Assembly (NCBI RefSeq): GCF_003814705.1 | Contig: NZ_RKRA01000001.1 | Coordinates: forward strand, 1,922,001-1,986,000 | Length of the DNA: 64,000 nt | Direction of reading: 5' to 3' | Source: Georgenia muralis | GTDB taxonomy: Bacteria > Actinomycetota > Actinomycetes > Actinomycetales > Actinomycetaceae | In this document: in pieces, positions 1 through 14,329 of the stretch | Layout of the letters: each line of letters opens with the position of its first letter | How positions within the stretch are numbered: the stretch's first letter is position 1 | Made by a program: the position numbers and the translations under genes | Notes under the pieces: generated by a model | Databases searched by the model: none | What the model saw: the letters and a program-made list of their open reading frames with translations, nothing else | What the model was told of the DNA's origin: nothing

Positions 1-441
1 ATCATCGCCGAGACCGGAGCCGACATGGCCATCTTTCCCACTGCGGGACACCTGGCCTCCTGGGCCGGGACGTGCCCGGGATCGAACGAATCCGCCGGGC
101 ACGTCAAGTCCACCAAGACACGCCCGGGCAATCCCTACCTCAAGGGGGCCCTCGGCATCGCGGCCATGGCCGCCGCGAAGTCCAAGAGCACCTACCTCGC
201 GGCGAAGTACCGGCGCATCGCCACACGACGAGGCCCGATCAAGGCCCAGGTCGCACTTGAGCACGCGATGCTCGTCGCAATCTGGTACATGCTCACCAAC
301 GACAACCCCTACCACGAGCCCGGAGGCGACTACTTCGTCCGACTCAACCCCGACAAGGCCAAGAACCGCGCCCTCGACCAACTCCGACAGATGGGCTACG
401 ACGTCACCCTCTCACCCGCCCACCTGCCTATGGCCGGGTAA
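1..441 (+). CDS. IS110-family transposase, C-terminal part (cut by window edge)
   Basis: The frame is open from base 1 and ends at 441, so only the C-terminal ~146 residues are in the window. The segment TAGHLASWAGTCPGSNESAG followed by NPYLKGALG and a run of basic residues is the typical transposase_20 (IS116/IS110/IS902) C-terminal domain. That domain carries the conserved serine of the IS110 chemistry; the SNESAG stretch is the likely site. The protein ends SPAHLPMAG. It differs in sequence from the IS110 copy near 52-55 kb, so it is a separate element. Bases 442-544 downstream hold no gene. Whether the full copy is intact cannot be judged here. Confidence 0.88.
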   Translation: MIAETGADMAIFPTAGHLASWAGTCPGSNESAGHVKSTKTRPGNPYLKGALGIAAMAAAKSKSTYLAAKYRRIATRRGPIKAQVALEHAMLVAIWYMLTNDNPYHEPGGDYFVRLNPDKAKNRALDQLRQMGYDVTLSPAHLPMAG

Positions 442-544
442 ATCTTCGCGTCAGACGGGTGTGGTGTGGTCGATGCGGGGCTACCGCGGCCGGCGCAGCA
501 CACCTGCAGGTCACGGACGAACGCCGACCTCCGTCGTGGTCCGC

Positions 545-1879
545 CTATGACCCCGGAAGCGCCGGAAGCCGTGGGCGGTCGAGCCACGCGGTGAGGACGG
601 CGTCGACGCGATCGGCCAGCGCCGGCCCGCCCTCCAGCTCGGCCCGATGGGCCGCGAGTGCGCGGAACTGTCCGGTGGTGACGGTGCCGTACCGGTGCCG
701 ACCGGTCCAGGCCCGCAGCAGCTCGAAGAACGCCTCGTCACCGAGCGTCCGGCGGAGTGCGTGCAGCGTCAGTGCCCCCCGCTTGTAGATGAGATCATCG
801 AAGATCCGCTCGGGGCCGGGATTGGAGACGACGAGGTCCTGGCCCGTGCCGCCCAGGCGCCGGTGCCATGCGCGGGCGAGCGAGTCGGCGCTCTCGCCAC
901 CAGAGTGCTCGGACCACAGCCACTCGGCGTACGAGGCGAAGCCCTCGTTGAGCCAGATGTGCCGCCACGAGTCCACGGTGAGGGAGTTCCCGAACCACTG
1001 GTGCGCGAGCTCGTGCGGGACCAGGCGTGCGCCGTCGTCGTCGCTGAGGTGGTTCGAGCCGAAGACCGACATCCCCTGCGCCTCGACCGGGATCTCGAGC
1101 CGGTCGGCGGTGACGACGAGCGTGTACCCCGCGAACGGGTAGGGCCCGAAGACCTCCGTGAAGTAGGCCATGAGCTCGCAGTGCCGCGCGAGCAGCCGCT
1201 GCGCAGCTGCGCGGTGGGCCGCCGGCACGACCACCCGCTGCGGAACCGGCTGCTCTCCCAGCGCGACGCTCTCGTAGTTGCCGATCTGCACCGTGGCGAG
1301 GTACGTGGCGGTCGGGTGGCGCTCCTCGTAGACCCACGTGGTCGCCGAGGACCGCTCCTTGCGCGCGACCAGCTCCCCGTGCGCCAGGACGAAGAAGGGC
1401 CGGTCCACCGTCAGCGAGGTCCGGTAGGTGGCCTTGTCCCCAGGCCGGTCGTTGCACGGGAACCACGAAGGCGCCCCCGTCGGCTGGCTCGCGACCAGCA
1501 CGCCCTCCTCCAGCTCCTCCCAGCCCACCGGACCCCACGGGCTGTCCATGGGGACCGGCCGACCGCCGTAGCGCACCGAGACCTCGAGCAGTGCGCCGTC
1601 GCCGACCTCCTCCGCGAACCGCAGGACGAGCTTGTCGCCGCGGTGGCGGTAGCGCGTGAGCACGGCGCCACGCACCGCGACCTTCTCCACCGTCAGCCCC
1701 GCGAGGTCGAGGGCGATCTCCCGCATCTCCTCCCGTGTGCGCACGGTCAGCGTGGCGACGCCGACGAGCACGTTGGGCACCACCCGGTAGGTCAGGTCCA
1801 GGTCGTAGTGCTCGACGTGGATGCTCCCGCTCCCGTGCGCGGGCTCGTACCGGTCGGTCTCCTCGGTGCCCGCGCTCAC
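545..1879 (-). CDS. M1-family zinc metallopeptidase (aminopeptidase N-like)
   Basis: 444 residues, a compact M1 peptidase with the N-terminal beta domain and catalytic domain but without the long C-terminal domain of PepN. The zinc site is HELAH at residues 289-293, with the third ligand in NEGF (E312), 18 residues on as the family requires. The exopeptidase loop usually written GxMEN appears as the variant VEAQGM near residue 265. No signal peptide is seen, so it is probably cytosolic. The ATG overlaps the stop of the upstream synthetase gene (ATGA), indicating translational coupling. The enzyme may process peptides linked to that synthetase, but this is inference from position only. Confidence 0.9.
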   Translation of the reverse strand: MSAGTEETDRYEPAHGSGSIHVEHYDLDLTYRVVPNVLVGVATLTVRTREEMREIALDLAGLTVEKVAVRGAVLTRYRHRGDKLVLRFAEEVGDGALLEVSVRYGGRPVPMDSPWGPVGWEELEEGVLVASQPTGAPSWFPCNDRPGDKATYRTSLTVDRPFFVLAHGELVARKERSSATTWVYEERHPTATYLATVQIGNYESVALGEQPVPQRVVVPAAHRAAAQRLLARHCELMAYFTEVFGPYPFAGYTLVVTADRLEIPVEAQGMSVFGSNHLSDDDGARLVPHELAHQWFGNSLTVDSWRHIWLNEGFASYAEWLWSEHSGGESADSLARAWHRRLGGTGQDLVVSNPGPERIFDDLIYKRGALTLHALRRTLGDEAFFELLRAWTGRHRYGTVTTGQFRALAAHRAELEGGPALADRVDAVLTAWLDRPRLPALPGS

Positions 1880-4800
1880 CGGCGGCTCCTCTCGTCGTCG
1901 GCACTGTCGTGGGTGGAACGTGGCCGGCCGGCCCTGTCGTCGGCACCCGCACGGCGGCCGGCCCTGTCGCCGGCACCCGCACGGCGGCCGGCTCCGTCGT
2001 CGTGGCCGGATCCGTGCATGTCCGTGCGCCAGGGCGCGATCGGGTTGCCCACCCAGCGCGTGGCCGCGGGCACGCGCTCGCCCCGCAGGACCAGCGACGC
2101 CGGCCCCACCGTGGCGCCGTCCTCCAGGACCGCGGCGGGCAGGATGACCCCGTGCGGGCCGAGAGTGGCTCCGTCACCGAGGGTGACGGTGTCCAGGGCC
2201 ATCACCCGGTCGTGGAAGAGGTGGGTCTGCACCACGCAGCCCGGACCGACGGCGGCGCCGTCCCCCAGGTGGACGAGGTCGGCCTCGGGCAGCCAGTAGG
2301 TCTGGCACCAGACGCCGCGTCCGATCCGCGCGCCCATCGCCCGCAGCCACCACACCAGCGCGACCGTGCCGGCGACCGCGTCGGCGAAGAACGGGGCGGC
2401 GAGGACCTCGGTGAAGGTGTCAGCGAGCTCGCCGCGCCAGACGAACGAGCTCCACAGCGGGTGCTCCCCGGCACGCACCCGTCCCACCACGAGCCACTTC
2501 ACCGCCACGGTCACCAGCGCGGCGACGGCCCCGGTGGTGAGCAGCACCAGGCCCCCGACGGCAGCCGTGAGGCCCCAGCCGCCCGCCAGCACGAGCGTCT
2601 GCAGGACGGCGGCGGTGCCGAGCGCGAGGAGGCCGAGCGCGACGACGGCGCCGAGCCGCACGAGCTCGACCGCACCACGCAGCCACCTCAGCCGTGCGGG
2701 TGGGGAGTAGGTCCGCTCGCCGTCGTCGAGGGTCGCGGCCCGGGGGAGGAGGACGGGCGGGCTGCCGAGGTAGCTCGAGCCGGACCTCACCTTGTCCGGT
2801 GTCGCCGAGAGCACCGCGACGAGGCCGTTCTTCGGCACCGTCCGTCCCGGCGCCGTCATGCCGGAGTTGCCGAGGAAGGCCCGCCGGCCCACCTTCGCCC
2901 GGGCCACGCGCAGCCAGCCGCCGCCCAGCTCGTAGGCGGCGACCATGGTGTCGTCGGCGAGGAACGCCCCTGACTTCACCCGCATCATGCTGGGGATCCC
3001 GATGACGGTGGAGATCTCGGTGTCCCGGCCGACCTCCGCCCCGAGCAGCCGCAGCCAGGCGGGCGTGAGGACCGAGGAGTAGAGGGGGAACAGCACGGTG
3101 CGGGCGGAGTCCATGAGCCGCTCGGTGCACCACGCCCGCCACGCCTGGGCCGACCGGACCGGGTGGTACCCCTCTCGCAGCCCCCGGCCCAGCACCCGCA
3201 CCACGGCGACGACGAGGCCCGCGTACACCGTGAACGCCACCAGCGACGCCCCGGCCCCGGCGAGAAGGGCCGGCCCGAGCGCGGCGCCCGCCGCGGGTGC
3301 GTCGCGGACCGCCAGACCCACCAGCACGAGCCCGACGGCGACGGCGAGCAGCCCCAGCGCCGCGATGCCGGCGCCGGACAGGGCGTAGACAAGAGGCCAG
3401 CGGCGCGGCTCGGCCGGTCGCTCGGCCGGCCACGGGTGGCGTGCCCGGCGCACCCGGGTGGCGGGCGAGCCCGACCAGTACTCGTCCTCGCCGGTGGCGC
3501 CGTGCAGGGCCGAGCCGGCGGCGAGGTCGGTGCCGGCCCCCACCCGCGCACCCGGGTAGAGCACGCTGCGGGCCCCCACCGTCGCGCGGGCGCCGATGCT
3601 CACGTGCCCGACGTGGACGACGTCGCCGTCGACCCAGTGCCCGGAGAGGTCGACCTCGGGCTCCACGGCGCAGCGCCCGCCCAGGGTGAGCATCCCCGTG
3701 ACCGGAGGGACGGCGTGGAGGGTGACCCCGCGACCCATGCGTACGCCGAGCGCCCGTGCGTACAGCCCCACCCACGGCGCGCTCGCCGGGGTGACCGCGC
3801 CGAAGCCCTCGGCGAGCCGCTCGGCCGCCCAGATCCGCAGGTGCACGCCCCCGCCGCGCGGGTAGGTCCCCGGCCGCACACCGCGCAGGAGCAGGCGGGC
3901 GCCGAGGGCGCTGACGCCCATGCGCCCGAGCGGGCTCACCGTCAGGACCCAGCCGGCCAGGACCCACCACCAGGACACCGGCGCCGCCCACGGCACGGCC
4001 CACGCCGCGGCGAGGAGGTTGTTCAGCGCCGCGAGGGCCGTCAGCCAGCGCAGTGCGACAAGGGTGCGCAACGGCACCAGGGCGAGGAGCTGGACGATCT
4101 GCGCGCGGCGCGGGACCGGGACGGGGACCGCGGGCCGCTCGTGCTCGACGGCCGCGGCGGGCCAGCGGGCGTCGAGATGGTCGGCCAGGTCGCCCAGCAG
4201 CGGGTGGTCGTAGACCTCGGCGACCGTCATCTCCGGGTAGCGCCGCCGCAGCGCGGAGACGAGCTGGGCGGCGGTGAGCGAGCTGCCGCCCCGGGCGAAG
4301 AAGTCCTCGTCCTCGTCGGCGGGTCGGACCCCGATCACCTCCGCCCACCGCCCGGCCACCCAGCCGGCCGTCCCCTTCAGCGGGGATGGCGCCTCGGCGT
4401 CGCCCCCGGCCAGCGGCCAGGGCAGCGCGTCGCGGTCGACCTTGCCCGACGTCCGTGTCGGGATGGAGTCGACGACGGCGAGCAGCGGGATCATCGCGGC
4501 CGGCAGGGTCTCGCGGAGGTGGGCCAGCAGCTCCGCCGGTTCCGGGGCGGGTAGGCCCTTCTCGGCGACGACATACCCGACGAGGACGGCCACCCCCGAC
4601 GGCGTGCGGCGCACCGCGCCGGCGGCCGCACCGACCCCCGGCAGAGCGAGCAGCGCGGCGTCGAGCTCGCCCAGCTCGATGCGACGGCCGTTGACCTTGA
4701 CCTGGTCGTCGGCCCGGCCGACGAACACCAGGCCCTCGGGGTCGAGCCGGACCAGGTCTCCGCTGCGGTAGGCCCGCTCCCACCCGAGCGAGCCCATGGG

Positions 4801-5910
4801 GGCGAACCGGGCGGCGTCGAGGGCCGGGTCGAGGTACCGGGCCAGCCCCACGCCGCCGATCACCAGCTCGCCGGTGCCGCCGGGTCGGACCGGCACCCCG
4901 TCGCCGTCGACCACCGCGAGGTCCCAGCCGTCCAGCGGCGTGCCGATCCGCACGGGGGTGCCGGGCGTGAGCGGCGCGGCGCAGGCCACCACCGTGGCCT
5001 CCGTGGGGCCGTAGGTGTTCCACAGCTCGCGGCCGGGCCGCCAGAGCCGCTCGGCCAGCTCCGGTGGCACCGCCTCGCCGCCGAAGATGAGCAGCCGCAC
5101 GCCCTCGAGGGAGTCCTCCGGCCACAGACCGGCGAGGGTCGGCACGGTGGAGACGACCGTGATCTCCCGCTCGACCAGCCACGGTCCGAGCTCGGTGCCG
5201 GTGCGCACGAGCGCGCGGGGCGCGGGGACGAGGGTCGCCCCGTGGCGCCACGCGAGCCACATCTCCTCGCACGAGGCGTCGAACGCGACGGACAGGCCCG
5301 CCAACACACGGTCCCCGGGGCCCAGCGGCTCGTCCTGGAGGAAGAGCCGTGCCTCGGCGTCGACGAACGCGGCGGCGCTGCGGTGCGTGACCGCCACACC
5401 CTTGGGGGTGCCGGTCGACCCGGAGGTGAAGATCACCCAGGCGTCGTCGTCGGGCGAGGGAGCGTGCGGGACGTGCCGGCCGGGTGTGACCGGGGCCGGC
5501 GCGCCGCCGAGCCGGGTGAGGTGGACGTCGTCACCGACCACCGCGACGACGGCCGCCTCGGTGAGCACCAGGTCGGCGCGCTCGTCCGGGTCGTCGGCGT
5601 CGACCGGGACGTACGCGGCGCCGGCGTGCAGGACGGCCAGGATCGACAGGTACAGCCCGACCGTGCCCGACGTCGCGCGCACCCCGACCCGGTCGCCGGG
5701 CCGGACCCCGGCTGCGACGAGCCGCTCCGCCCGCACGGCGACGGCGTCGGCGAGGGCGGCGTAGGTGAGCTCCTCGTCGCCGTCGTCGATCGCGACGACG
5801 GTGGGGTGGCGCCGGACCGTGGCGGCGAAGACGTCCACCAGGGTGCGCTCCTGCGGCGCCCGCGACCCCGCGCGGAGGTCGGGCACCGCGGGGGCGCTGG
5901 GCGTGCTCAC
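1876..5910 (-). CDS. Pls/PosA-family single-module non-ribosomal peptide synthetase
   Basis: 1344 residues from a GTG at 5910, chosen because GGAGGA lies 11 nt upstream; the frame stays open to 6186 but that extension is low-complexity. Order: adenylation domain (about 20-500) with [10 protein letters not shown] at 162-171, the A4 segment FDASCEEMW at 210-218, NTYGPTEAT at 298-306 and the A10 lysine in RTSGK at 486-490; a carrier domain with FFARGGSSL (Ser544 is the likely phosphopantetheine site); then alternating membrane segments and hexapeptide-type beta-helix blocks to the end. This layout is that of poly-epsilon-lysine synthetase-like (Pls/PosA) enzymes, which join a basic amino acid through isopeptide bonds at the membrane. 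The acidic residue after FDASC fits a basic substrate. Product identity is not determined. Confidence 0.9.
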   Translation of the reverse strand: MSTPSAPAVPDLRAGSRAPQERTLVDVFAATVRRHPTVVAIDDGDEELTYAALADAVAVRAERLVAAGVRPGDRVGVRATSGTVGLYLSILAVLHAGAAYVPVDADDPDERADLVLTEAAVVAVVGDDVHLTRLGGAPAPVTPGRHVPHAPSPDDDAWVIFTSGSTGTPKGVAVTHRSAAAFVDAEARLFLQDEPLGPGDRVLAGLSVAFDASCEEMWLAWRHGATLVPAPRALVRTGTELGPWLVEREITVVSTVPTLAGLWPEDSLEGVRLLIFGGEAVPPELAERLWRPGRELWNTYGPTEATVVACAAPLTPGTPVRIGTPLDGWDLAVVDGDGVPVRPGGTGELVIGGVGLARYLDPALDAARFAPMGSLGWERAYRSGDLVRLDPEGLVFVGRADDQVKVNGRRIELGELDAALLALPGVGAAAGAVRRTPSGVAVLVGYVVAEKGLPAPEPAELLAHLRETLPAAMIPLLAVVDSIPTRTSGKVDRDALPWPLAGGDAEAPSPLKGTAGWVAGRWAEVIGVRPADEDEDFFARGGSSLTAAQLVSALRRRYPEMTVAEVYDHPLLGDLADHLDARWPAAAVEHERPAVPVPVPRRAQIVQLLALVPLRTLVALRWLTALAALNNLLAAAWAVPWAAPVSWWWVLAGWVLTVSPLGRMGVSALGARLLLRGVRPGTYPRGGGVHLRIWAAERLAEGFGAVTPASAPWVGLYARALGVRMGRGVTLHAVPPVTGMLTLGGRCAVEPEVDLSGHWVDGDVVHVGHVSIGARATVGARSVLYPGARVGAGTDLAAGSALHGATGEDEYWSGSPATRVRRARHPWPAERPAEPRRWPLVYALSGAGIAALGLLAVAVGLVLVGLAVRDAPAAGAALGPALLAGAGASLVAFTVYAGLVVAVVRVLGRGLREGYHPVRSAQAWRAWCTERLMDSARTVLFPLYSSVLTPAWLRLLGAEVGRDTEISTVIGIPSMMRVKSGAFLADDTMVAAYELGGGWLRVARAKVGRRAFLGNSGMTAPGRTVPKNGLVAVLSATPDKVRSGSSYLGSPPVLLPRAATLDDGERTYSPPARLRWLRGAVELVRLGAVVALGLLALGTAAVLQTLVLAGGWGLTAAVGGLVLLTTGAVAALVTVAVKWLVVGRVRAGEHPLWSSFVWRGELADTFTEVLAAPFFADAVAGTVALVWWLRAMGARIGRGVWCQTYWLPEADLVHLGDGAAVGPGCVVQTHLFHDRVMALDTVTLGDGATLGPHGVILPAAVLEDGATVGPASLVLRGERVPAATRWVGNPIAPWRTDMHGSGHDDGAGRRAGAGDRAGRRAGADDRAGRPRSTHDSADDERSRR
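1920..2010 (-). repeat. 30-bp tandem repeat in the synthetase 3' end
   Basis: About three imperfect 30-bp copies (cggccggccctgtcgtcggc type) encode an Ala/Gly/Arg/Asp-rich tail at the C-terminus of the Pls-like enzyme. The period is a multiple of three, so the frame is preserved. Confidence 0.75.
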
Positions 5911-5937
5911 GGCTGGGTCGGTCCTCCAGGTCGCTCG

Positions 5938-6003
5938 TGGTCCGCCGCGGGGGCGGATGGGCCCGCCGCAGGGGCGGGTGGACCCGCCGCGGGGGGGGGG
6001 TGG
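5938..6003. repeat. Short GC-rich tandem repeat upstream of the synthetase
   Basis: Roughly three copies of a ~24-bp unit (ccgccgcaggggcgggtgg-like) ending in a run of ten G. It lies between the divergent starts of the Pls-like synthetase (5910) and the flavin disulfide reductase (6129), so copy number could change promoter spacing. Confidence 0.65.
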
Positions 6004-6128
6004 CCGGGCCGTCGGCATCGTCTCACGCGGTGGTGACGGAGCTCCGCGGCGCCCGGCTGCGGGGCGGGCGCGCGCGGGCCGGGCTGCGCGCGGTTGCGGG
6101 TCCGTGCGGGGCCCCGCAGGCTCGCCAC

Positions 6129-7595
6129 ATGGAGAGCACGGGGAGCACGGGGAACACCGAGAGCACGGGGAACTCCGAGAGCACATACGACGTCGTCGTG
6201 ATCGGCGGCGGGTCCACCGGCGAGAACGTGGCCGACCACGCCCACCGTGGCGGGCTGAGCGTGGCGATGGTGGAGTCCCACCTCGTCGGCGGGGAGTGCT
6301 CCTACTACGCGTGCATGCCGTCCAAGGCGCTGCTACGGCCGGCTCAGGCCCTCGAGGCCGCGCGTCGTGTGGCCGGTGCGGCGGGCGCCGTCGGTGAGGT
6401 GGACGCCACTGCCGTGCTCGAGCGACGGACGAGCTTCACCCACGGCTGGGACGACTCCTCCCAGGTGAGGTGGGCCGACGGCGCGGGGATCGACGTCGTG
6501 CGGGGGCGGGGCCGGCTCGACGGCGAGCGGCGCGTCGTCGTCGCAGGTCCCGACGGCGAACGTGTCCTGACCGCGCGGCACGCCGTCGTCGTGGCCACCG
6601 GCTCCGCGCCCGCCGTCCCGCCCGTCGACGGCCTGGCGAGTGCGCGGTTCTGGACCACGCGCGAGGCCACGAGCGCGACGGCGGTGCCGCGCCGCCTCGT
6701 GGTGATCGGCGCCGGCGTCGCCGGGACCGAGCTCGCCCAGGCCTTCGCGCGGCTGGGCTCGACGGTGACGCTCCTGGCCCGCTCCCGGGTGCTGAGCGCG
6801 TTGCCGGCCGGCGCGGGGCACGCGGTCGCCGAGGCCCTGCTCCGTGACGGCATCGACGTGCGCACGGGTGCCGCGGTCGCCTCCGTGGACCGAGCGGCCG
6901 GTCCCGACGGCGAGGTGACCGTCCGCCTCGAGGGTGGCGGCGAGGTCGTCGCCGACGAGGTCCTCGTCGCGGCCGGGCGCCGTCCCCGTACCGGCGACCT
7001 CGGGCTCGCGACCATCGGCCTGGAGCTGGACGACGGCGCACCGCTCGAGGTCGACGACAGCGGCCGGGTCGGGGCGGTGGCGGGCGGGTGGCTCTACGCC
7101 GCGGGCGACGTCACCGGTCGGGCGCCGCTGACCCACCAGGGCAAGTACGCGGCCAGGGCCGTCGGTGTCGCCGTCGCCGCCCGGGCCGCCGGGACCCTCG
7201 GCGACGACGTCGAGCCGTGGTCCGCCGCAGCGGCGACCGCCGACCACCGCGCCGTCCCCCAGGTCGTCTTCACCGACCCGGGCGTCGCGCACGTCGGGCT
7301 CGACGCCGACGCCGCGCGGGAGGCCGGGTTCACGGTGCGCATGGTCGAGGAGGACCTCGGCGCGGTCGCCGGCGCGTCCCTCCACGCCGACGGCTACGCC
7401 GGCTGGGCCCGGCTGGTCGTCGACGCCGAGCGGGACGTCGTCCTCGGTGCGACGTTCGTCGGCCAGGACGTCGCCGAGCTGCTCCACGCTGCGACGATCG
7501 CCGTCGTGGGGGAGGTGCCGCTGTCCCGGCTCCGCCACGCGGTCCCGGCGTACCCGACGATGAGCGAGATCTGGCTGCGGCTGCTGGACCACTGA
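6129..7595 (+). CDS. FAD-dependent pyridine nucleotide-disulfide oxidoreductase
   Basis: 488 residues from the ATG at 6129; the open frame runs further upstream but the flavin domain begins just after this start. The dinucleotide motif is [14 protein letters not shown], followed by [13 protein letters not shown], the redox-active CxxxxC pair of the dihydrolipoamide dehydrogenase/mercuric reductase class. A second Rossmann motif, [14 protein letters not shown], binds NAD(P)H, and the C-terminal dimerisation domain is present. The C-terminus lacks the mercury-binding cysteines of MerA, and no 2-oxo-acid dehydrogenase genes are nearby, so the electron acceptor is unknown. The first ~20 residues are a tandem Glu-Ser-Thr-Gly repeat of unclear use, probably not structural. 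Confidence 0.88.
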   Translation: MESTGSTGNTESTGNSESTYDVVVIGGGSTGENVADHAHRGGLSVAMVESHLVGGECSYYACMPSKALLRPAQALEAARRVAGAAGAVGEVDATAVLERRTSFTHGWDDSSQVRWADGAGIDVVRGRGRLDGERRVVVAGPDGERVLTARHAVVVATGSAPAVPPVDGLASARFWTTREATSATAVPRRLVVIGAGVAGTELAQAFARLGSTVTLLARSRVLSALPAGAGHAVAEALLRDGIDVRTGAAVASVDRAAGPDGEVTVRLEGGGEVVADEVLVAAGRRPRTGDLGLATIGLELDDGAPLEVDDSGRVGAVAGGWLYAAGDVTGRAPLTHQGKYAARAVGVAVAARAAGTLGDDVEPWSAAAATADHRAVPQVVFTDPGVAHVGLDADAAREAGFTVRMVEEDLGAVAGASLHADGYAGWARLVVDAERDVVLGATFVGQDVAELLHAATIAVVGEVPLSRLRHAVPAYPTMSEIWLRLLDH

Positions 7596-7734
7596 GCTGA
7601 GACGAACGGGGGCGTCGGGGACGAGGCGGCGGTCGGTCCAGGGCGTCTGGGGGCGGTCGGGGGCGCCCAATGACGCGGCGGCGGTCCTGGGCGTCCGGGG
7701 AGGAATCGGCGGTTCGGGTCAGTTCCGACGGCTG

Positions 7735-7835
7735 CCGGCCGTCGGAACTGACCCATCGACTGCCCCGCAGTGACCCATCGGCTGCCGGCTGCCCCGCACT
7801 GACCCATCGGCTGCCGGCCGTCGGAACTGACCCAT
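7735..7835. repeat. Intergenic tandem repeat
   Basis: Three to four copies of a unit built on actgacccatcggctgccgg, some extended by a copy of gccgtcgga. It fills most of the ~300-bp gap (7596-7894) between two convergent genes. Nothing else is seen in that gap. Confidence 0.8.
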
Positions 7836-7894
7836 CGGTTGCGCCGCGCCGGACTGCGCCCCGCGGCTGCGCCGGGCTGGACCGGCCGGAGCGT

Positions 7895-9451
7895 CTAGCC
7901 CAGCATCTCGGCGATGAGGTCGACGTACTGCAGCAGGTGGCGGTCGCTGAGGTACGCCTGACGCACCCGCGCGTGCGCGGTCTCACCCAGCTGCCGGGCG
8001 AGGGCCGGCTCGGCGAGCAGCCGCCCGACGTGGGTCATGAGCTCGGCGAGGTCCCGCGGATCGTCCACGAGCAGCCCGTTCTCGCCGTCGGTGATCTGGT
8101 CCTGGATGCCCCCGACGGCTGTCGCCACGACCGGCTTGCCCTTCCACAGCGCCTCGGCCACCGTCAGGCCGAAGCCCTCGGCGAGGCTCTTCTGGACGAC
8201 GACGGTGGCGTAGCGCTGAACGGCGTTGACGACCACGGCGCTCGCGGCCGTGTCGGGCAGGCAGGCCACGTGCACCCGGGCCCGCACGCCCGCCTCGAGC
8301 CCGGCCCACATCTGCAGGCACCGCTCGAGCACCTCCTCGCCCTCGGTGTCCTCCGGGCCGACGTCGGCGCCGGCGAGGAGGAGGTGGACGTCCTCCGGCA
8401 GCTCCTCGCACGCCTCGTCGAAGGCGATGAGCAGCCCGGTCATGTCCTTGAGGCGGTTCCAGCGGGAGAGCTGGAGCACGACCCGGGCGTCGGGCGGCAC
8501 CGGGCCGCCGGCCCGCACGACCGAGCCCAAGTCGCCGGTCCGCACGACCGAGCCCAAGGCGCCGGCCCGCACGACCGAGCCCAGGCCGCCGGTCCGCACG
8601 ACCGAGCCCGGGCCGTCGGCCTGAGCGCCTGACCCCGGTCCGCCGGCCCGCACGACCGAGCCCGAGCTGCCCGCCTGAGCGCCTGACCCCGGTCCGCCGG
8701 CCTGAACGCCGGACCCCGGTCCGCCGAGTCCCGTGCTCCCGGCGCCGGCGAGGATGCCTGCCCCACGCAGGAGGTCACGCACCTCGGCGTCCTCCAGCGG
8801 GCGGTTCTTGGCCGACAACGGATCCACCGAGGGGGCGATGACCCGGACGGTGACGGCGTCGAGGAAGCCGGGCCGGTAGTCCGCGCGGCTGAACACCGAC
8901 CGCTCGGCGTGGGCCAGCGAGGGCTCGAGAAACGCCCAGCCGGCGTCGGAGACCTCGCCCGCCACGTCGCTGCCGATGTGGCAGCGCCACACCACGTGCG
9001 CCCCGCGGGCGGCCAGGCCCGGGGCCAGCCCGGCGGTACCGGGGTCGTGCAGGACGACGACGTCGCCGGGGGCGACCTGGCTCCGGACCTCCTCGAGGTT
9101 CGCCGCCAGGACCCGGTCGTACATCGCCATCTCGTCGCGGCCGAGGGGCCCGCCGTCACCCCGGTCGCCGTGGAGGGCGTGGTGGAGGCGGTCGGTGACG
9201 AGCCGGAAGTCGGAGTCGCCGTCGACGACGAGCCAGCGCACGTCCACGCCCGCCCCCGTCACGTAGGGCAGGAGGCTGCGCAGCAGCTCCCCCACCCCGC
9301 CGACCTCGGTGGCCGAGACGTTCCACACCCGCCTGTCGGCGAGGAGGCCGCGGGCGCGGGCGGCGCCCGCCTCGAGGCGGCGGGCGGAGACCTCGTCCAG
9401 CGCGGCGACGAGGGTGGCGAGAGGGGTGGCGGCGACGTCGACGGTCCTCAT
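7895..9451 (-). CDS. GT4 glycosyltransferase, trehalose synthase (TreT)-like
   Basis: 518 residues. The N-terminal Rossmann domain has WNVSATEVGGVGELLRSLLP and VVLHDPGTAGL; the C-terminal GT-B donor domain has LQLSRWNRLKD, a QKSLAEGFGLTVAEALWKGKPVVAT block (EX7E motif) and GGIQDQ, as in ADP-glucose-type trehalose glycosyltransferring synthases. It probably transfers glucose from a nucleotide sugar to a small acceptor in the cytosol. Between the two domains (about residues 265-340) sits a long Gly/Ser/Val/Arg repeat that family members normally lack. Upstream DUF2804 shares direction but is separated by ~60 bp. The exact acceptor is uncertain. Confidence 0.82.
   Translation of the reverse strand: MRTVDVAATPLATLVAALDEVSARRLEAGAARARGLLADRRVWNVSATEVGGVGELLRSLLPYVTGAGVDVRWLVVDGDSDFRLVTDRLHHALHGDRGDGGPLGRDEMAMYDRVLAANLEEVRSQVAPGDVVVLHDPGTAGLAPGLAARGAHVVWRCHIGSDVAGEVSDAGWAFLEPSLAHAERSVFSRADYRPGFLDAVTVRVIAPSVDPLSAKNRPLEDAEVRDLLRGAGILAGAGSTGLGGPGSGVQAGGPGSGAQAGSSGSVVRAGGPGSGAQADGPGSVVRTGGLGSVVRAGALGSVVRTGDLGSVVRAGGPVPPDARVVLQLSRWNRLKDMTGLLIAFDEACEELPEDVHLLLAGADVGPEDTEGEEVLERCLQMWAGLEAGVRARVHVACLPDTAASAVVVNAVQRYATVVVQKSLAEGFGLTVAEALWKGKPVVATAVGGIQDQITDGENGLLVDDPRDLAELMTHVGRLLAEPALARQLGETAHARVRQAYLSDRHLLQYVDLIAEMLG
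8513..8730 (-). repeat. 27-bp minisatellite inside the GT4 gene
   Basis: Seven or eight copies of a unit such as cgcacgaccgagcccaaggc, encoding GSVVRAGGL-like nonapeptides. The period keeps the frame. The insertion lies at the hinge between the two GT-B domains. Confidence 0.85.
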
Positions 9452-9511
9452 GCCCCGATCAAACTCCGATCGCCCCGAACGCGCGGGGGAACGGACGGGG
9501 GAACCGGGCGC

Positions 9512-10576
9512 TCACCACCGGCTGGTGACGTCCTCCGCCCACCCGACGAGGCCGTCGACCCGGCGCCGCTCGCCGGCGTCGTCGACCACCCAGCCGGTCC
9601 AGGTGCCGAAGCTCTGGTAGGTCGTGGTGGACAGCACGCCGAGCTTGGTCGTGGCCGAGCGGACGTGGAAGGGCCGGAGCTGCACCTGGACCCGGTCGCC
9701 GGTGACGAACCAGGTCGCGCCCCGGTCGGCGGCGTCGTAGGCCCACGAGAGGTCCTCGTTGATGCGGTGGACCCGCCCGTCCAGGACGACGGCGTTCTCG
9801 GTGGTGCCGGTCCCGTCCGTCCAACGACCACCGAGCTGCAGCCCGGTCGTCACGCCGTCGACGAGACCCGACCCGACGGCGGAGATCCACTCCACGGAGT
9901 ACGGCCACCGGCCGCGCCCGAAGCCCGCCACGGCCCAGCTCGGGTCGTCGCGCTCGACGGTGATCTCCCGCTCGTCGAGCCACATCCGCCCCCGCACCGG
10001 CAGCGCGACCTGGCGCAGGCTGTACTGGAAGAGCCGGTCGCTCCACGGCACGACGACGCCGAGCGACTCGCGCTCACGGACCTCCTCGACGACGAGGTTC
10101 AGGCGCAGCCGCGGCGCCACGGCGCGCAGCCGCATCCCCTCGGCCACCGGGTCGAACGCCACGGCGAAGGACCCGCTCTGCCCGCGGGCCGGGCCGCCGC
10201 CGTAGCGGCTGGGCAGGCGCACGTCCCTGGCCAGCGGCACGGTGGCGGTCGAGCCGAGCTGGACGCCGGTGGCCCGGTCGAGGACCCAGACCTCGTGCAG
10301 CGCTGCGTAGTTGAGGCTCGAGAGCTGCAGGACGACGCAGTGCTCGGGGGTCTGGACGCTCCAGGAGTCCCACCGCTTCGTCCGCGCCCACGTCGAGGCC
10401 CGGCCGAGCGGGTCCCCGGTGCGCAGGTTCGCCCGGTGCAGCGGCGTGCGGGTCCAGCCCACCGCAGCGGGGTTGAGGGCCCCGGAGGGAAGGCAGAGGT
10501 CCACCTCGTGGGTGATCTCGGCCACCACCGCACCATCGTCGCGCACCACCACCTCGCCCGCCCGGCGGACACGCAC
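9512..10576 (-). CDS. DUF2804 family protein
   Basis: About 354 residues from a GTG at 10576. The frame is open to 10798, but that stretch overlaps the divergent purL gene and reads as non-coding. The protein matches the DUF2804 pattern: [13 protein letters not shown] near the N-terminus, [18 protein letters not shown], then long beta-rich segments with WISAVGSG and the ending [10 protein letters not shown]. Function is unknown; some relatives are proposed to be lipocalin-like or related to hydroxyneurosporene synthase folds. No clear ribosome site precedes the chosen start, so the N-terminus is uncertain by ~10 residues. Confidence 0.8.
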   Translation of the reverse strand: MRVRRAGEVVVRDDGAVVAEITHEVDLCLPSGALNPAAVGWTRTPLHRANLRTGDPLGRASTWARTKRWDSWSVQTPEHCVVLQLSSLNYAALHEVWVLDRATGVQLGSTATVPLARDVRLPSRYGGGPARGQSGSFAVAFDPVAEGMRLRAVAPRLRLNLVVEEVRERESLGVVVPWSDRLFQYSLRQVALPVRGRMWLDEREITVERDDPSWAVAGFGRGRWPYSVEWISAVGSGLVDGVTTGLQLGGRWTDGTGTTENAVVLDGRVHRINEDLSWAYDAADRGATWFVTGDRVQVQLRPFHVRSATTKLGVLSTTTYQSFGTWTGWVVDDAGERRRVDGLVGWAEDVTSRW

Positions 10577-10634
10577 GAGGGCGGCCAGGAGGCGCAGGTA
10601 CCCTGACCCCGCACCCGACCCGAGCGGAGGAACC

Positions 10635-14328
<3,694 letters not shown>

Positions 14329-14329
14329 G

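Noticed and set aside
2420-5272. Long Arg/Pro/Gly-rich frame inside the synthetase region
   Set aside because: It lies in another frame of the real synthetase gene, has no recognisable domain and shows the composition of a high-GC shadow.
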